From NCBI GenBank assembly GCA_030448245.1, contig JAUJNH010000002.1:47057-111056 (forward strand): a stretch of 64,000 nucleotides of DNA. Reading direction: 5' to 3'. Source of the DNA: Acidimicrobiales bacterium (lineage in GTDB: Bacteria; Actinomycetota; Acidimicrobiia; Acidimicrobiales; JAUJNH01). A program made the translations under genes and the position numbers. Shown in pieces: positions 1 to 8,166 of this stretch. Within the stretch, counting starts at the first letter, position 1. Every line of letters starts with the position of its first letter. The notes under the pieces are model-generated. The model saw only the letters and a program-made list of their open reading frames with translations, ran no database searches and was not told the origin of the DNA.

Positions 1-89
1 ATCCACCGCTGGTCACCCGGCGGTAGGAGCTGGTTCAGAAGGCCTTCGTAGGTTCGCCAGCAACCGACCGCAGCCCCACAGGAGGCCAC

Positions 90-1495
90 GTGACCGACAA
101 GCCGACCCCTACCACCCTGCATCGACGATCGTTCCTGAAGGGAGCTGCCGGCGTCGGCGCCGGCGTCGCGGTTGCCGGCCCGTTCAGCGCTCTGGCCGCC
201 CGCAAAGCCGCCGCCGCACCGGGAGGCAGCAGGGGTCATGGCGCCCGGGATGGAGCCGGGTACGGCCCGCTGTTCCCGGTGAAGGACCAGGCGACGGGTC
301 TCGAGCTGCTTCTGCTCCCGAAGGGCTTCGAGTACAGCAGCTACGGCTGGACCGGCGACCCGATGAACGACGGCCGGGCGACCCCCGGAAACCACGACGG
401 GATGGCCGCCTTCCGGACCGACGACGGCATCCGGCTCGTCCGCAACCACGAGCGGGGGCTCGGCACCCCGTTCGCCCCGGCCGCAAGCACGTACGACCCC
501 GCCGCCGGTGGTGGCACCACCAACCTCCTCTTCGACCCCGACGCCGGCCGCTGGTTCGAGAGCTACGCCAGCCTGAGCGGCACGATCCGCAACTGCGCCG
601 GTGGCCCCACACCCGACGGGACGTGGATCTCCTGCGAGGAGAACCTGACGATCCCCGGCTCCGGCAACACCGCGACGAAGCTTCACGGCTACAACTTCGA
701 GGTCCCCGCCGACGGCATGGCGAGCGGGACGCCCCTGAAGGCCATGGGCCGGTTCAACCACGAGGCCACGGCTACCGACCCGGGCACCGGGTACGTCTAT
801 GAGACCGAGGCACGGGTGACTCGGTCCTCTACCGCTTCAAGCCGACGAACCGAAGCGATCTCGCCGCCGGCGGCGTCCTCGAGGCCATGAAGCTGGACAA
901 CAGCGCCGACACACGCCAGTGGGTGACCGGGCAGACCGACACCGCGACGTGGGTCGTCGTCGACGACCCCGACCCACAGACCAACGACTATGCCGTCAGC
1001 ACCAGGGGCCAGGCGGCGGCCAAGGGCGCGGCTCTCATCACCCGGGGCGAGGGGGCCTGGTACGGCAACGGCGTCGTCTACATCGTGGCCAGCAACGGCG
1101 GACCGCTGCGTCTCGGGCAGGTCTTCGCCTACGACCCCGCCACCTCGCGGTTCACGTGCGTCTTCGCCTCCACCAGCGCCGACCTGCTCGCTGCACCGGA
1201 CAACGTGTGCGTGAGCCCCAGAGGCGGCATCGTCCTGTGCGAGGACGGCAGCGGCCTGGAGTACATGCACGGCCTGACGCCGGACGGTTCGATCTTCCGG
1301 TTCGCTCAGAACAACGTCGTGCTCCCCCCGCACGTCATGGCTGCACGCGGCTACTCCGGAACCGGGGACTACACCGGCAGCGAGTGGGCTGGAGCGACCT
1401 TCGAGCCGAAGAACGGCAACTGGCTGTTCGCCAACATCCAGAGCCCAGGCATCACCTTCGCCATCACCGGCCCCTGGCGCAAGGGCGCCCTGTAG
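90..1495 (+). pseudogene. PhoX-like (DUF839) Tat-exported protein, frameshifted
   Basis: A DUF839/PhoX-family phosphatase-like secreted protein split by a frameshift. The first segment starts at GTG 90 behind GGAGG at 81-85 and carries a twin-arginine signal (RRSFLKG, residues 12-18) followed by an Ala-rich hydrophobic stretch. It reads through conserved family blocks (DGMAAF, VRNHE, GTIRNCAGG, SCEEN, GRFNHEA) to about base 810. The rest of the domain (LYRF, VYIVAS, PDNVCVSPRGG, LCEDG, the ITGPWRKGAL end) continues one frame back, to 1495. Restoring one missing base near 811 (GAG-GnC-ACG) gives a continuous protein of about 468 residues. The intact paralogue at 61381 (497 aa) has the same order of motifs. 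This is either a recent pseudogene or a one-base assembly error; clean conservation after the break favours recent or artefactual. Confidence 0.85.
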
Positions 1496-1530
1496 GGCTC
1501 CCCGGCCCGGCCCGGCCCGGCCTCGGCGCG

Positions 1531-1554
1531 GCGAGCGGCCACGACCCCGCTCGC
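1531..1554 (+). terminator. hairpin downstream of the DUF839 gene
   Basis: A perfect 8-bp stem (GCGAGCGG at 1531-1538 with CCGCTCGC at 1547-1554) and an 8-base loop lie 36 bases after the stop at 1495. They are preceded by about four tandem copies of CCCGG (1501-1522). There is no T tract, so intrinsic termination is plausible but unproven in this GC-rich context. Confidence 0.35.
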
Positions 1555-1793
1555 GGCGCCGGCGCCCGGGCGTCCGCACCCCTCCGACTTTTGGCCGAGG
1601 CAGGCCCTTCTGCCGCAGGAGCCCCCCGGTGCCAGCCGCGCCCTCGTGACGGCCCCCCTCCTACGGGAGGTCCCCAGCGTTCAGGAGCGGACGACGGGGG
1701 TCATCGCGCCCGAACTGCACGGTCTCGCTTCGGAAGGTGGGCTGCGGCGCCGAGACCTTTCGGGACGTGTCGGGTGTCCGGGAGGGAGCAGCG

Positions 1794-2537
1794 GTGTCGC
1801 AGGATCTGGATCAGTGCATGCGTCGCTGGATCGGCCGGACGCTCATCGACCGGGCCGGCGAGCGCGTCGGGAGGGTCGACGACATCTACACCGACGACGT
1901 CGGTGGCCACCCGGCGTGGATCACCGTGGCGACCGGACGATTCGGGCTGAACATCATCTTCCTGCCCTTCGCCGCCGCCACCCCGTCACCTGGGAACGAG
2001 CTACGGGTCCTGTTCCCCAACAGCCTGATCAAGGATGCCCCGGTGGCCGGGAAGGGCGGCCGGCTGACGCAGGACGAGGTGGTGCGCCTCTACGACCACT
2101 ACGGCTTCGACCTCGAGGCCGAAGAGGTGCGGGAGCGGCTGTTGCACCGTCGATCCAGCGGCCTCCGCACCGACTACCAGCCGACGTCCCGGTACGTGCC
2201 AGCGCCCGCCGAGGAGCCCCCGGCGCCGGCCTTTGAGCCGGCGGCATCCGGTGTGAGCTGTGCTCCTGCCGAAGAGCCGGGGGTCGGCGTCGAGCACGTG
2301 CCGGCGGCTGCCGAGAAGCCGGGGGTCGCCCTCGTGCCTGTGGAGGCACCTGCTGAGCCGCCCGCGGCAACGACGGCGGAGCCGAGGAGGCAACCGACGA
2401 GCTCGCTCTTCGGGAACCTCGTGGACCTCGCGGAGCAGCGCGACCTCCGGCCGGACAGCCCGCTGTTCTGGAACCACGACGACCGAATCGACAGCATCCG
2501 GCCCCCGCGAGAACCGGCAGGCCCGGGCCGCCGGTGA
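1794..2537 (+). CDS. PRC-barrel domain protein with acidic Pro/Ala-rich tail
   Basis: Residues 1-80 form a PRC-barrel-like domain (RWIGRTLIDRAGERVGRVDD, then HPAWITVATGRFGL), a small beta fold found in photosynthetic reaction-centre H subunits, RimM and many stress-linked actinobacterial proteins. A region with a possible helical repeat follows (DEVVRLYDHYGFD), then about 90 residues rich in Pro, Ala and Glu with repeats of AEEP/AEKP, and a conserved-looking end (SPLFWNHDDRIDSIRPP). GTG 1794 is chosen because GGAGGGA at 1781-1787 sits at good spacing and the domain starts just after; an ATG at 1737 is possible but has no ribosome site. No signal peptide or membrane segment, so probably cytoplasmic. 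Length 247 aa. Partner and function unknown. Confidence 0.75.
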   Translation: MSQDLDQCMRRWIGRTLIDRAGERVGRVDDIYTDDVGGHPAWITVATGRFGLNIIFLPFAAATPSPGNELRVLFPNSLIKDAPVAGKGGRLTQDEVVRLYDHYGFDLEAEEVRERLLHRRSSGLRTDYQPTSRYVPAPAEEPPAPAFEPAASGVSCAPAEEPGVGVEHVPAAAEKPGVALVPVEAPAEPPAATTAEPRRQPTSSLFGNLVDLAEQRDLRPDSPLFWNHDDRIDSIRPPREPAGPGRR

Positions 2538-2625
2538 ACGAGCCCGGCCCGAGGCCCGAGACCGGTTGCGCACCCGAGCTCCAGGGCTCCATGGTTGGAC
2601 GGTCGAGCCCACGCCGGTCCGGTGA

Positions 2626-4389
2626 TCAGCGGCAGTTCTGGCCCTCGCCGGCCCGGTACTGGGCTCTGGTGGAGTCGGTGTCGACCCGCCCGTCGAGGAA
2701 GGTGCGCTGGCGCCTGGTGGTGTAGACGGTGCACGACCCGTTCGGGCGGGTCTCCTGCCCGGCCTCCCGCACCTCGACCCACTTGGTCGAGTAGAGGGTG
2801 ACCCGGATCTCGCGGTCGGTGTAGGTCGGCCAGATCATCACCCCGTGAGGCGAGGGGTTCTTGACGACGAGGTCGGGGTGGGGGAACCCGAGGGTCGCCT
2901 CGCGGCCCTTCGGGTAGCGGCTGATGTACAGGCTGTGGCTCTGGTACTCGCCGAACTCCAAGCCCGCGAACCAGGCGGCGTTGAACAGCGTGGTGGCGAA
3001 CTGGCTGACGCCGCCGCCGACGTCTTCGGTGTAGCGCCCCTCGTCGATCACCTTGTCGACGAGGAAGCCCTTGCCGGTGGTCCGCTCGCCGACGAACCCG
3101 TTGATCGAGAACGACCCGCCGGGCGGGATCACCTGGCCCCGCACGATGTCGGCTAGACGGTGGATGTTGCGCACCCTCGGCTGACAGCAGGCGTGCTTGG
3201 TGGCGAAGGACGACACCTGCTCCTTCACACCCAGGCCGGCGGCCTGCTCGTCGGAGAGCTTCGGCGGCTTGGGCACCAGGGTGAGCACGACCGGCCCCGC
3301 CGGGCGCCGCAGGAGGGAGGAGGCCACGACCCTGCCCGCGTCCGGGCCACAGCAGCTCCGGCCGGGGGCGCCGGGGATCAGGGTGACGACGTCGTTCGCC
3401 TCGACCTTGAAGGTGGGCTCGACGGGCGGGGCCGCCGCCGTGGCCAGCGCCTTTTCGGCCGCGGCGGCGGCTGCGCCCTCGTCGGCCCGCAGCTCGAGCG
3501 CGCTCGGCCCCGGCATCGACGACAGAAGGCTGCGCAGGATCGCCGTCGGGATCGAGCCGGCGGCGCCCTCGGCCGCGAGGGGCAGCGGCTCGGCGACCAG
3601 CGCTTCCGCCCTCTTCGCCAGGGCATCAGCGTCGGCCTGGCTGAACCGGGGGGCCACCGGACCCCGCCGAGCCTCCACCCTGATCGGCCCGCCCCTGCTC
3701 GCCACCTCGAGCAGGTCGTCGGCCAGTCGGCCCGCATCCGTGCCCGCACCCGCCGTGCCGGCCACGCCGACGAACCTGCCCTGCTCGTCGAGCCGGATCG
3801 AAGCCTCGGTGGGCGGGTCGGCTCCCTTCCTGCCCTTGTCGGCCACCTGCCGGGCCACCGCCGCCCGGTCGACCGACAGCGCCAGCTCGCTGCGCCGCGA
3901 AGACCGGAACGAGCCGAGCCAGGACCACCAGCGGCTCGGCGGTGAGCCGCGACGGCCGGCGGCCAGGGCCCGCTCGGCGGTGGCAGCCCGGTCCACCCGC
4001 AAGCCCATGGAGCCGGCGTCGGTGGTGAACCCCCCGCCCCGGTCGTCGGCCACCACGACCTCGGTGGTCGAGGAGCGCCGGTCGACGTCGTTCAGGATCC
4101 GTCCAAGCTCCTCGGGTGACGATGACGAGACGTCTCGACCGGCCACGCTCACGTTGCGGCTCACCCTGCCGGCGTGACGCCGGTCGTCGGCCGCGAAGGC
4201 CGCCACCGACAGGGCGAGCACGAACCCGAGCAGCCCACCCAGCACCAGCACGGGTCGGAGGACCCGCCGGCGCCGGCGCCTCGCAGCAGGAGGCGGGGCA
4301 TCGGTCGCAGCATCGACCCCAGCCTCGGCCCCAGCCGAGTCGGCTGGCGAGCCTCTGCCGGGCCTGGCCGACCGTGACCAACGAGGCAT
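2626..4389 (-). CDS. VanW family protein with N-terminal membrane anchor
   Basis: Membrane-anchored cell-envelope protein, 587 aa. A basic N-terminus leads into one membrane segment (about residues 44-68, VLVLGGLLGFVLALSVAAF). Two repeated putative peptidoglycan-binding (YoaR-like) regions follow, and then a C-terminal VanW domain with its typical blocks: IPPGGSFSINGFVGERT, GGGVSQFATTLFNAAWFAG, YISRYPKGREATL. VanW was first seen in vancomycin-resistance clusters, but its biochemical role is not settled. ATG 4389 is preferred because the open frame further upstream is only the antisense of the M56 peptidase gene, whose stop (4395-4397) ends just before this start, implying translational coupling. 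It is the last gene of a BlaI-M56-VanW run, so it may be under the BlaI-type repressor. Confidence 0.85.
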   Translation of the reverse strand: MPRWSRSARPGRGSPADSAGAEAGVDAATDAPPPAARRRRRRVLRPVLVLGGLLGFVLALSVAAFAADDRRHAGRVSRNVSVAGRDVSSSSPEELGRILNDVDRRSSTTEVVVADDRGGGFTTDAGSMGLRVDRAATAERALAAGRRGSPPSRWWSWLGSFRSSRRSELALSVDRAAVARQVADKGRKGADPPTEASIRLDEQGRFVGVAGTAGAGTDAGRLADDLLEVASRGGPIRVEARRGPVAPRFSQADADALAKRAEALVAEPLPLAAEGAAGSIPTAILRSLLSSMPGPSALELRADEGAAAAAAEKALATAAAPPVEPTFKVEANDVVTLIPGAPGRSCCGPDAGRVVASSLLRRPAGPVVLTLVPKPPKLSDEQAAGLGVKEQVSSFATKHACCQPRVRNIHRLADIVRGQVIPPGGSFSINGFVGERTTGKGFLVDKVIDEGRYTEDVGGGVSQFATTLFNAAWFAGLEFGEYQSHSLYISRYPKGREATLGFPHPDLVVKNPSPHGVMIWPTYTDREIRVTLYSTKWVEVREAGQETRPNGSCTVYTTRRQRTFLDGRVDTDSTRAQYRAGEGQNCR

Positions 4390-4394
4390 CTGCG

Positions 4395-5273
4395 TCAGCA
4401 GAGCCCGAGGGCGTAGGTGGCGAGGTGGTGGAGCTGGGCGGTGGCACCGACGACGGCCAGAGCACCGCCGGCAGCCGCCACGGCAACGGCGGGGCGCGAT
4501 CCCCCGGTCGCCCCATCGGTGAGGAGGGCGGCCACCCGTTGAGAGACCTGGCCGCCGCCAGCGCCGAGTGCTCGCCGATGGGGCAGGGCCCGGCCGCCGG
4601 TGGCCAGAACCGCCTTGGCGATGGTCCGGGCCACCAGCTGCCGGTCGCCCACCTCGTGAGCGGCGTGCTCGTCCGCCCACCGCTCGACAGCGTGGGCCAG
4701 CCGGCACCGGACGGGGCGCAGGAGGGGGAGGGCGGCGACGGAGAGCTCCCCCAGGTGGAGGAACCGGTGGTGGTGGAGCCGCAGGTGGGCCCGCTCGTGG
4801 GCGAAGAGGACCCGCCGCTCGTCGGGCTCGAGGGCCCGCAGCATGCCCGTGCTGACCACCACTTGCCCGGGCTGGCCGGGCAGGGCGTAGGCCACCGCCT
4901 CGGGTGCCGGGAGGACGACGACGGGGTCCTCGCCCAACGGGGCAGCGGCATGGTGCTGGCGGCGGGCGACCAGGGTGACGTTGGCCACGGCCGCGACCAC
5001 CCCGGCCCCGACGAGCGGACCGACGAGGGCGGGCATCCCGGGATGGGAGAGGTGGCTGACGCACCAGCCGGCTCCTCGTGCCACCACCGGCCAGTGGCTG
5101 GCCGACCCGAGGAGCACGGCGAGGCTGGCTGCGGCCAGGGCCACCACGCTCCCCACCAGAACGGCGGTCAGGGCCCAGGCGGCTACCGCCGGCCGCAGGC
5201 GGGCCGCACCCAGCGGCACCACGGCCGTGGCACCGAGCACGGCGGCGGTCGGGACGAAGAGGGTCCAGATCAC
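4395..5273 (-). CDS. M56 family (BlaR1-like) membrane metallopeptidase
   Basis: Integral membrane zinc protease of the M56/BlaR1/MecR1 type, 292 aa. Hydrophobic segments occur at about residues 5-25, 33-56, 80-103 and near the C-terminus. The HExxH zinc motif is present as HERAH near residue 160, followed by a His/Arg-rich stretch and by ERWADEHA, which supplies the downstream glutamate region. There is no C-terminal penicillin-binding sensor domain, so this is the short form common in actinobacteria. Its ATG overlaps the TGA of the BlaI-type regulator by 4 bases (5270-5273), a classical two-gene signalling pair in which the protease inactivates the repressor. The inducing signal is unknown. 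Confidence 0.88.
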   Translation of the reverse strand: MIWTLFVPTAAVLGATAVVPLGAARLRPAVAAWALTAVLVGSVVALAAASLAVLLGSASHWPVVARGAGWCVSHLSHPGMPALVGPLVGAGVVAAVANVTLVARRQHHAAAPLGEDPVVVLPAPEAVAYALPGQPGQVVVSTGMLRALEPDERRVLFAHERAHLRLHHHRFLHLGELSVAALPLLRPVRCRLAHAVERWADEHAAHEVGDRQLVARTIAKAVLATGGRALPHRRALGAGGGQVSQRVAALLTDGATGGSRPAVAVAAAGGALAVVGATAQLHHLATYALGLC

Positions 5274-5644
5274 GGTCGGTCCCGCAGAGCCGCCTCGAGG
5301 GCACGACGGTCACGGGCCGACATCGAGGCCACGAACCGGGCCAGCGCCTCGGACCGCTCGCCGGTGCCGGCCGCCGCGAGCACGTTGGCCAGCCGCTGCG
5401 CGGTGAGGTCGGCGCCGGAGACGAGGGGCCGGTAGGCGAACGCGCGACCCCGTGGGGTGCGCTCGAGGAGGCCCTTGCCGTGGAGGCGGGTCAGGATCGT
5501 GGTGACCGTGGTGTAGGCCAGGTCGCTCCCCAGCGCCGACTGGACCTCGGCGGGCGCCAACGGTCCGTCGGCGGCCCACAGGACCATGAGGACCTCCTGC
5601 TCGAGTGCCCCAGCCCGCCGGCGATTGGGGGCGCCCCCTGCCAT
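5270..5644 (-). CDS. BlaI/MecI/CopY family transcriptional repressor
   Basis: Winged-helix repressor of 124 aa, close to family length. The DNA-binding part is recognisable: LEQEVLMVLWAADGPLAP, then YTTVTTILTRLHGKGLLERT and a wing ending GRAFAYRPLVS. The C-terminal third is the helical dimerisation region (LANVLAAAGTGERSEALARF). It is the first gene of the run with the M56 peptidase and VanW protein, overlapping the peptidase by 4 bases. In known BlaI systems cleavage by the M56 partner relieves repression; I infer the same here. The operator is not obvious in the short region 5645-5679. Confidence 0.9.
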   Translation of the reverse strand: MAGGAPNRRRAGALEQEVLMVLWAADGPLAPAEVQSALGSDLAYTTVTTILTRLHGKGLLERTPRGRAFAYRPLVSGADLTAQRLANVLAAAGTGERSEALARFVASMSARDRRALEAALRDRP

Positions 5645-5679
5645 CGCGGCAGCCTAGGCGCCCCGTCGGTCCTGTCGGC

Positions 5680-6249
5680 TCAGGAGGCTGGCAGGCCGGT
5701 CAGGATCTGCTGCATCTCGGCGATCTCCTGGGCCTGGGTCTCCTGGATCGTCTTGGCCAGCTCCTTGGCGGGCTGGTACTTGCCCTTGGCCTGCTCGGTC
5801 TTGGCCATCTCGATGGCACCGTTGTGGTGGCTGATCATCGCGGTGAGGAACATCCGGTCGAACGGCGCGCCGCTCGCCGCCTTCAGTGCCCCCATGTCAG
5901 CGTCGCTCATCATCCCCATGCCGCCGGATCCGCCCGCCTTGGTGCTTCCGCCTCCGTGGTCCATCCCGCCCATGTCGGAGGCCTTGGCGGCCCAGTCCGA
6001 AAGCCAGCCCTGCATCGTGCGGATCTCGGGGTCCTGGGCCGCCTTGATGCGGGCAGCCAGTGCCTTCACCTTGGGGTCGCTGGCCCGGGTGGCGGCCAGA
6101 TCGGCCATCTCGACGGCCTGCTGGTGGTGCGGGACCATGTCCGTCGTGAAGCTGACGTCCTGGTCGTTGTGGTCCGCGCCGCCGCCGCAGCCGGCCAGCA
6201 GGATCAGTGCAGCGGCGCCGACGATGATCGGTCCGAGGAAACGCTTCAC
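5680..6249 (-). CDS. DUF305 lipoprotein
   Basis: Exported lipoprotein of 189 aa with a typical lipobox (ILLAGCGGG) after a hydrophobic N-terminus. It has two DUF305 (ferritin-like four-helix) halves, each with the signature histidines: DMVPHHQQAVEMA and MISHHNGAIEMAK, separated by a Gly/Met/His-rich linker (MGGMDHGGG) that may bind metal. DUF305 proteins are often linked to copper handling, though function is not proven. GTG 6249 is chosen because AGGAG lies 6 bases upstream and the signal peptide starts directly; the frame extends to 6306 without a ribosome site. Confidence 0.88.
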   Translation of the reverse strand: MKRFLGPIIVGAAALILLAGCGGGADHNDQDVSFTTDMVPHHQQAVEMADLAATRASDPKVKALAARIKAAQDPEIRTMQGWLSDWAAKASDMGGMDHGGGSTKAGGSGGMGMMSDADMGALKAASGAPFDRMFLTAMISHHNGAIEMAKTEQAKGKYQPAKELAKTIQETQAQEIAEMQQILTGLPAS

Positions 6250-6349
6250 GGTTGCTCCTGGGGTGGAAGGCATCGTGCTGGAGAACTTAGGCGCCGACCG
6301 CGACAAGGTGTAGTCGACCCGACCCGTCGACCGGGATTCGAACCCTGGC

Positions 6350-6685
6350 CTACGACAGGACGGCCTCCTGCCGAGCCGCTGGTGCGAGCCTGTCGGCCTG
6401 CTTTCGCTGCCCGTGGCGGGTCATCCCACGGGGCTTGTACACGTTGAGCAGCTGGACCACGAGCAGCACCACCAGGCCTACGGCGGGATGGGCGAGATCG
6501 CCGCCGAGCGCGTCGAGCGCGGGGCCCTCGGCCCGCTGGGCCGCGGCCGCCTTCGAGCTCACGGAGGGCATGTGCAGCAGCAGCACCAGGGTCGAGAGGG
6601 CGGTGATCACGAGCGAGAAGACCACCCAGTAGTGGCGGAACAGGCCCCACCTGCTGCCGAGCGCCATGACGAGCCCGGTGACCGG
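6350..6685 (-). pseudogene. truncated membrane protein (DUF2269-like C-terminal part)
   Basis: The frame reads TGLVMALGSRWGLFRHYWVV, which resembles the second half of small actinobacterial membrane proteins whose family pattern is TGLVxxLGxxWGLFRHYW. Two hydrophobic segments remain (VVFSLVITALSTLVLLLHM and VGLVVLLVVQLLNVY). The expected first two membrane segments are missing: homology stops at about 6685, where the sequence turns into the antisense of a TetR fragment on the other strand. Translation could still begin at ATG 6667, giving 105 aa. I read it as the 3' half of a gene whose 5' end was deleted. Confidence 0.55.
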
Positions 6686-7156
6686 AGGGCGACGTTGTAC
6701 AAGTACTTCCCCGACGTCGAAGCGATCCTCCTCGCCTGGCACGAACAGGAGATCACCGGGCACCTCGCCCACCTCGCCGACCTCCGGGACCGATCCGATG
6801 ACGCAGCCTCCCGGATCGAGGTCGTCCTCCAGGCCTACGCCCTGCTCTCCCACGGCTCGCACGGGCACCACCGCACCGAGCTCGGCGCCTTCCTGCACCG
6901 GAGCGAGGCGCTCGCACACGCCCAGCAGCAGCTGCGAGGCATGATCCGCGACCTGCTGGTCGAGGGCGTGGAGGCCGGCGTGGTCCGCCACGACGTCGCC
7001 GCGGCCGAGCTGGCCAGCTACTGCCTCGATGCGATCAGCGGGGCGGCCAGCCTGCCGTCCAAGGCCGCCGTGCGCCGGTTGGTCGCAGTCACCCTCGCCG
7101 GACTGCGCCCCAGCGTCGGCAGTGGTGATGACGGGGCAGGTCCGTCCCGGGAATAG
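6683..7156 (+). pseudogene. TetR-family regulator lacking its N-terminal helices
   Basis: From 6683 the frame reads RRATLYKYFPDVEAILLAWH, the recognition-helix end of a TetR DNA-binding domain, followed by a normal-looking ligand-binding domain (VLQAYALLSHGSHGHHRTELGAFLHR, then a helical C-terminus) ending at TAG 7154-7156. The first roughly 30 residues, including helices 1-2 of the HTH, are absent, and there is no credible start codon nearby. The break coincides with the break in the opposite-strand membrane gene, so one deletion appears to have removed the 5' ends of two divergent genes. A perfect operator-like palindrome begins at the last base of its stop codon. Confidence 0.65.
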
Positions 7157-7169
7157 TTGCGTCCGCAAC
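7156..7169. promoter_or_regulatory. TetR-type operator-like palindrome upstream of yceI
   Basis: GTTGCG-TC-CGCAAC is a perfect 6-2-6 inverted repeat located between the end of the truncated TetR gene and the YceI start at 7222. Size and symmetry fit TetR-family operators, and location suggests it once was, or still is, bound by the TetR protein encoded next to it. Confidence 0.5.
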
Positions 7170-7221
7170 CAAGTTGACGGTTCCGAAGGTTCCAGCCCGA
7201 CGCCCTCTTGGAAGGACCCCA

Positions 7222-7791
7222 ATGACCACCACCACCACCACGCACATCGCCCCCGAGCTCACCGGCGAGTACAGCCTCGACCCGGCCCACTCCCGGGTGG
7301 GCTTCGTCGCCCGCCACGCCATGGTCACCAAGGTGCGCGGCTCGTTCAACGAGGTCTCCGGGACCGGCTACTTCGACGCGGCCGACCCGTCGCGATCGAA
7401 GCTCGAGGTGGTCATCGAGGCGGCCAGCATCGACACTCGCAACGGCGACCGCGACGCCCACCTCCGCTCGAACGAGTTCTTCGACATGGAGACCTACCCC
7501 CAGATCCGGTTCGTGAGCACCGCGGTGGAGGCGGTCGACGAGACAACCTTCCGGGTTCCCGGTGACCTGACCATCAAGGGCGTCACCAAGCCCGTCACGA
7601 TCGACTTCGAGTACACCGGTGCCGCCGTCGACCCGTTCGGCAACCAGCGCATCGGCCTCGAGGGCAGCGTCACCGTCAACCGCAAGGACTGGGGCGTCAG
7701 CTGGAACGCCCCCCTCGAGGCGGGCGGCGTGCTCGTCGGCGAGAAGGTCGTGCTCGAGTTCGAGGTCTCGGCCATCAAGAACCCGTCCTGA
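7222..7791 (+). CDS. YceI family protein
   Basis: YceI proteins are lipocalin-like beta barrels that bind polyisoprenoids or other lipids. Here 189 aa without an obvious signal peptide, so cytoplasmic or non-classically placed. The family blocks are complete: GEYSLDPAHSRVGFVARHAMVTKVRGSF at the start, IDTRNGDRDAHLRSNEFFD in the middle, then LTIKGVTKPVTIDFEY and NRKDWGVSWN. ATG 7222 is preferred over the upstream frame because GGAAGGA at 7210-7216 precedes it. The palindrome at 7156-7169 lies in its promoter region and the adjacent TetR gene is broken, so expression may now be deregulated. Confidence 0.92.
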   Translation: MTTTTTTHIAPELTGEYSLDPAHSRVGFVARHAMVTKVRGSFNEVSGTGYFDAADPSRSKLEVVIEAASIDTRNGDRDAHLRSNEFFDMETYPQIRFVSTAVEAVDETTFRVPGDLTIKGVTKPVTIDFEYTGAAVDPFGNQRIGLEGSVTVNRKDWGVSWNAPLEAGGVLVGEKVVLEFEVSAIKNPS

Positions 7792-7875
7792 TCACCCCGG
7801 AAGGGCGGCGCCCGCCCCCCAGGCGTCGCCCTTCTGCCGGTTCGGCTTCTCCCGCCCCGTCGGTACGATCGGGGC

Positions 7876-8124
7876 GTGCACCGGCGACGGGCTGGCAACC
7901 GGGTTCACCGCATCGTCGACCGGCCCGAGGACCACGAAGCCCCGGGCGCGTGGGAGTGGGACCAGACGGCGCGCCAGCAGCTCGACGCCGCGGCCTCCCG
8001 TGCCGCCCGGCGCTTCCTCGAGGTTGAGCACGGGGCAGAGGAGTGCTGGCGCTGCGAGGCGGGGCGGGCCGCAAACCCGCTGGGGCTGTGCCGGCCGTGC
8101 CTCGACGAGCTCCGGACGTCCTGA
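7876..8124 (+). CDS. small putative zinc-binding protein (two CxxC)
   Basis: A short protein of 82 aa that I do not recognise. The first half is charged (RPEDHEAPGAWEWDQTARQQ); the second half ends in CWRCEAGRAANPLGLCRPC, two CxxC knuckles about 15 residues apart, consistent with a small zinc ribbon. It appears leaderless: TACGAT at 7863-7868 is followed 7 bases later by GTG 7876, with no ribosome-binding site. It stands between yceI and the convergent ABC-F gene. Function unknown. Confidence 0.55.
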   Translation: MHRRRAGNRVHRIVDRPEDHEAPGAWEWDQTARQQLDAAASRAARRFLEVEHGAEECWRCEAGRAANPLGLCRPCLDELRTS

Positions 8125-8166
8125 CCGAAGCGGCGCCCGGTCCGTCCGGCACCCTCCGCTGCGCGG

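Noticed and set aside
1501..1522. CCCGG tandem repeats as a possible CRISPR or regulatory array
   Set aside because: Only about four 5-base units, no spacers; simple low-complexity sequence near a hairpin.
4390..5313. N-terminal extension of the VanW frame
   Set aside because: This part is an alternate frame of the M56 peptidase and BlaI genes; the VanW signal and membrane segment start at 4389.
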